A stretch of 8,029 bases of DNA from Armatimonadota bacterium. GTDB lineage: Bacteria; Armatimonadota; Abditibacteriia; CG2-30-59-28. The number at the start of each line of letters is the position of its first letter. Position 1 is the stretch's first letter. Shown here in pieces: positions 6,095 through 8,029 of the stretch. The translations under genes were made by a program, and so were the position numbers. Under the pieces are notes generated by a model that ran no database searches, was not told the origin of the DNA, and worked only from the letters and a program-made list of their open reading frames with translations. The DNA lies in the NCBI GenBank assembly GCA_016199605.1, contig JACQGJ010000259.1, forward strand, positions 1 through 8,029. Direction: 5' to 3'.

Positions 6095-7477
6095 TCAGGG
6101 GCAGGCGGCCTCGATCTCGTGGCGCTCACGGACTTTGGAGATGAGCGCCGCGCCGAGTGCCAGGTAGACCGGCATCGTCCAGAACACGGCTCGGTAGGCC
6201 ACGTTGCCGCCGAAGTGCGTCGCCACCAGATCCGCAAGCAATCCACCAAACACCAACACCAAAACCTGTGGAACGGTGAAGGCAATATGGAAGATCGCCA
6301 TGTACTTCGCCTCTCTCCCCGGAGGCATCAGGTTCGTGGCGAAGGCCCAGTCCACCGCACAGAAAGCCCCGTAGGCCAGTCCAAAGATGAAGCCCACAAC
6401 TCGTGCGCCGGTGAGGGAATGATTGAGGCAGAACAGCACTGCCGAGAAAGCAGCCGCGGCGCAGGTGAAGTAAATCACCTTCCGTTTGCTGACGGTGTCG
6501 GACATTGAGCCCGCCTTGAAAGTTCCCAGCACGCCTCCAGCCGTGGCCGCCAGTGAGACCCACATCGTCTCGATTGCCACGCTTCGGTTTGCCATCGGCA
6601 GACACTCCTGGACATAGTAGCGCAGAAACTCGATTCCGGTGTAGATTCCGATGTTGATGATGAATCGCGATTGGATTAAGCGGGTGAAATCCGGGTAAGG
6701 CTTCAGTTGAAGGTCAAAGGATTTCTGCAGGACGTCTCCCCAGGGAGCTTTCCGTTCCTGAGGAAACGGAACCTCATGAACAGTGCGCATGTGGAGGAAC
6801 AGCAACGCCAGCAGCAGCCCGGCGCACACGAGGCAGATGACCAGCACTCCCAGAGAGGCCGCCGCCTCAGGCGAGCGGGGAGGTGAGGACGGCAAGAGCT
6901 GATTCACGATGGCCGGCTCCAGAAGCACTCCTGCAAGCAGGAGTCCGCCCACCTGGCCGACCAGGTTCCAGAACCCCATCCATCCCGAAGCCTTGCCCTG
7001 GTGTTCCGGCGGAACGAGGTCCGGAATCAGGGCCTGGAACGGCCCCGTGGCCAAGTTCAGGAAGAGCTGGATGAAAAGAAACGCGATCATCAATTGCAGG
7101 AATGTGCGAGAGCAGCCGAAGGCGAGAAGCGGAAGAATCGTCAACAACACCCCCCACAATATGAAGGGACGGCGGCGGCCTTTTGGGTGGGTCGTATTGT
7201 CGCTGATGGGGCCTATCATCAACTGCACAAGGGTCGAGAGCAGGGCGCCCAGACCACCGATGAAGGCGAGGAACCGGCCTTTGGTCCGGGTCACTCGCGC
7301 CTTCAACTCTGTGTTCTGAGTCGCCTGTCCTTCGTGGCTCAAGCGCATCTGGGCGATGGTTCTCTCGCGCACGAAAAACTCCACGCGCTCGGCCAGGACC
7401 TGAGCGAGCACCGCGCTCCAGAAAAGACTGATGGGAAGCCAGAGAACGCTGATGGATGCGAAGTTACGGATTTTCAT
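6095..7477 (-). CDS. MFS transporter, SLC45/GPH-like sugar permease type
   Basis: A 460-residue inner-membrane permease with about 12 hydrophobic segments. Helix 1 spans roughly residues 8-29 and helix 2 roughly 69-88, directly followed by the MFS motif A 'GPISDNTTHPKGRRRPFI' (89-106). The motif form with a GRRRP ending, 'IPDLVPPEHQGKASG' (151-165) after helix 4 and 'AVDWAFATNLMPPG' (374-387) resemble sucrose/maltoside transporters of the SLC45 and GPH type, so a sugar or glycoside:cation symport role is likely but the substrate is unknown. The second half has a motif-A echo 'KAGSMSDTVSKRK' (321-333). Unusual: about 38 polar, charged residues (31-68) lie between helices 1 and 2, and a proline-rich loop occurs at 195-205. 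The start ATG at 7475-7477 has only a weak GGAAA ahead of it. It converges with the prepilin gene, 3 bp between stops. Confidence 0.9.
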   Translation of the reverse strand: MKIRNFASISVLWLPISLFWSAVLAQVLAERVEFFVRERTIAQMRLSHEGQATQNTELKARVTRTKGRFLAFIGGLGALLSTLVQLMIGPISDNTTHPKGRRRPFILWGVLLTILPLLAFGCSRTFLQLMIAFLFIQLFLNLATGPFQALIPDLVPPEHQGKASGWMGFWNLVGQVGGLLLAGVLLEPAIVNQLLPSSPPRSPEAAASLGVLVICLVCAGLLLALLFLHMRTVHEVPFPQERKAPWGDVLQKSFDLQLKPYPDFTRLIQSRFIINIGIYTGIEFLRYYVQECLPMANRSVAIETMWVSLAATAGGVLGTFKAGSMSDTVSKRKVIYFTCAAAAFSAVLFCLNHSLTGARVVGFIFGLAYGAFCAVDWAFATNLMPPGREAKYMAIFHIAFTVPQVLVLVFGGLLADLVATHFGGNVAYRAVFWTMPVYLALGAALISKVRERHEIEAACP

Positions 7478-7524
7478 AGTCTGTTTCCAATACCGACATC
7501 CTGGTTGCCAAGTCGTGAGGCGTC

Positions 7525-7552
7525 ATTGTAACCGTTGCAGTAGGTGAGGCAA
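7525..7552 (-). promoter_or_regulatory. Sigma-70-like promoter of the MFS gene
   Basis: On the minus strand TTGCCT (7547-7552) and TACAAT (7525-7530) are separated by 16 bp; the -10 box matches consensus in 5 of 6 positions and the -35 in 4 of 6. Predicted transcription start is near 7518, giving a leader of about 40 nt. That leader contains an imperfect palindrome, CGAC (7494-7497)/GTCG (7512-7515) with inner TGG/CCA, which could be an operator for a sugar regulator or a small hairpin. By-eye inference. Confidence 0.45.
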
Positions 7553-7611
7553 CAAGGATTCTTTTGTCTTTTGAAACAGGCGACACCCCAAGACAGGCAC
7601 ACTGCACCTTT

Positions 7612-7629
7612 ACAGGAGAGGATTCCTGT
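7612..7629. repeat. Small perfect hairpin ACAGGA/TCCTGT
   Basis: A 6-bp stem with a 6-base loop lies 20 bp beyond the stop of the minus-strand oxidoreductase remnant. It could be the leftover of a terminator for that lost gene, but no T tract follows on either strand, so this is weak. The rest of 7553-7649 shows nothing else I can support. Confidence 0.25.
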
Positions 7630-7649
7630 TGGCGGCTGGTCCGGATGCG

Positions 7650-7730
7650 TCATCGGATAGGCACCGCCTCGCCCCGTTCCGCGGAGGCGTAGATCGCGTC
7701 ACTGATTTGTTGCACAACCAGGAGAACGGG
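7650..7730 (-). pseudogene. C-terminal remnant of a second Gfo/Idh/MocA oxidoreductase
   Basis: The minus-strand frame ending with TGA at 7650-7652 encodes a tail with 'ISDAIYASAERGEAVPI', which is the closing helix and strand typical of Gfo/Idh/MocA enzymes. It can be compared directly with the intact homologue in this window, whose C-terminal 'ILESAEQGRPVEV' lines up with 'IYASAERGEAVPI' (shared I, SAE, G and V positions). Only some 26 codons remain; upstream the frame runs into the inverted repeat at 7729-7749 and meets a stop at 7755-7757, and no further Gfo/Idh sequence is seen beyond the repeat element in the rest of the window. I infer a truncated gene whose 5' part was lost, possibly when the element arrived. 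It could also be chance similarity in a short stretch. Confidence 0.5.
7726..7730. repeat. Possible target-site duplication, left copy (ACGGG; right copy 7902-7906)
   Basis: ACGGG occurs on the outer side of the shorter version of the terminal repeats at 7726-7730 and again at 7902-7906. Five bases is a common duplication length for small transposable elements, but a 5-base match alone is weak evidence. Confidence 0.3.
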
Positions 7731-7925
7731 GGTCACCCATCTTCTTTTATCATTTTATGCGTATCCCCTACGCGTCGTCGGATGTCGGTTGACTTCCATC
7801 CTCTCGGAATCTCCCCTCGCATCGGCTATGATATTCCTTCTGCACCGCGGTGTAAACCGGGCTAGTACGATAGGCAGTTAATTGGTAAAAGAAGATGTGA
7901 CACGGGAACTTCAATGGGTGACCCC
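7729..7925. mobile_element. Inverted-repeat-bounded, MITE-like element
   Basis: A 21-base left arm (7729-7749) is matched on the right in two blocks: CATCTTCTTTTA (7738-7749) is the exact complement of TAAAAGAAGATG (7886-7897), and GGGGTCACCCAT (7729-7740) is the exact complement of ATGGGTGACCCC (7914-7925). The right blocks are separated by 16 bases. Two adjacent 12-bp matches in the same order are very unlikely by chance. An alternative reading makes GTCAC(CC)ATCTTCTTTTA the terminal repeat of a 170-bp element (7732-7901) flanked by a 5-bp direct repeat ACGGG (7726-7730 and 7902-7906), as expected of a target-site duplication. The interior (7750-7885) has no credible gene, so this would be a non-autonomous element; the family is unknown. 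It abuts the truncated oxidoreductase tail. Confidence 0.45.
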
Positions 7926-7966
7926 GGCGATACTCGTCGCTCCGTCTTTGGGGTTGACCTTCGTCC

Positions 7967-8029
7967 TTATCTTACCCCGGACTTCAGGGCGATCCACACC
8001 GCCACCAAACCGGCCGCACAGACACCGAG
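7967..8029 (-). CDS. Possible C-terminus of a membrane protein (cut by window end)
   Basis: On the minus strand a frame entering from beyond the window ends in TAA at 7967-7969 and encodes 20 residues, 'LGVCAAGLVAVWIALKSGVR', a good transmembrane helix with a short basic tail and GC-rich third codon positions like the neighbouring genes. It would be the end of an unidentified membrane protein. Competing readings of the same bases are an ATG-started plus-strand frame from 7914 running off the end (starting MGDPGDTRRS, nothing recognised) and a plus-strand frame with a hydrophobic stretch after a TTG at 7881. The window does not allow a choice. Confidence 0.25.
   Translation of the reverse strand, partial: LGVCAAGLVAVWIALKSGVR

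Noticed and set aside
6119..7531. Several plus-strand frames over the MFS gene (for example 7001-7531 and 6909-7319)
   Set aside because: They are complements of a membrane protein gene with intact motifs; their products are low-complexity and Arg-rich.
7629..7865. 78-codon plus-strand frame in the final noncoding region
   Set aside because: It uses a TTG start without a ribosome site, has no recognisable features and crosses both the oxidoreductase remnant and the inverted repeat.
7912..7966. Minus-strand 'KVNPKDGAT' stretch resembling the start of formylglycine-generating-enzyme (FGE-sulfatase) domains
   Set aside because: Only about nine residues fit, the following 'VWVPAGEF'-type motif is absent and the frame stops soon after; too short to call a remnant.
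1..8029. CRISPR array, tRNA, rRNA, toxin-antitoxin or phage-defence system
   Set aside because: No regularly spaced repeats, no tRNA T-loop/CCA-like pattern, and no defence or toxin family motifs were seen in any gene.

Overview
The window reads as a piece of a GC-rich bacterial chromosome (or metagenomic contig), most likely from Armatimonadota or a neighbouring uncultured phylum. The best taxonomic clue is the prepilin-like gene at 5462-6091. Its N-terminus continues into an 'FPVFARAREKARQ..C.SNLKQL' stretch and it ends in an H-X9-DG motif, a style of secreted pseudopilin abundant in Armatimonadota and also known from Planctomycetota-like groups. This assignment is inference from motif memory, not from a search.

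Layout. Bases 1-5302 hold a same-strand, tightly packed run of six genes: the C-terminal end of a probable glycoside hydrolase (cut by the window edge), a DegT/StrS-family PLP aminotransferase, two back-to-back amidohydrolase-2-like TIM barrels, a Gfo/Idh/MocA NAD(P)-dependent oxidoreductase, and a creatininase-family metal hydrolase. The first four are nearly contiguous (21-bp gap, about 5-bp gap or short overlap, 4-bp ATGA overlap). A consensus-like promoter lies before the oxidoreductase, so the last two genes can probably also be transcribed separately. Next comes a 159-bp leader with a 7-bp long-range stem and a 34-codon ORF, then the prepilin gene. Facing it, with only 3 bp between stop codons, is a minus-strand MFS transporter of the SLC45/GPH-like sugar type (6095-7477) with its own recognisable promoter.

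The last 550 bp contain no intact gene. They hold a short C-terminal remnant of a second Gfo/Idh/MocA oxidoreductase on the minus strand (7650-7730), an inverted-repeat-bounded element of about 170-197 bp abutting it (7729-7925), and at the window edge an ambiguous reading frame.

How the genes may work together. A glycoside hydrolase, a sugar/cyclitol dehydrogenase, a keto-sugar/inosose-type aminotransferase, amidohydrolase or lactonase-type hydrolases and a creatininase-family hydrolase look like an uncharacterised carbohydrate, cyclitol or amino-sugar route, with the MFS permease a plausible but unlinked uptake partner. The most notable point is that the two adjacent amidohydrolases differ sharply. 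The second keeps the full set of expected metal and catalytic residues; the first has lost all but one, so the pair may be a pseudoenzyme and enzyme expressed in fixed ratio.
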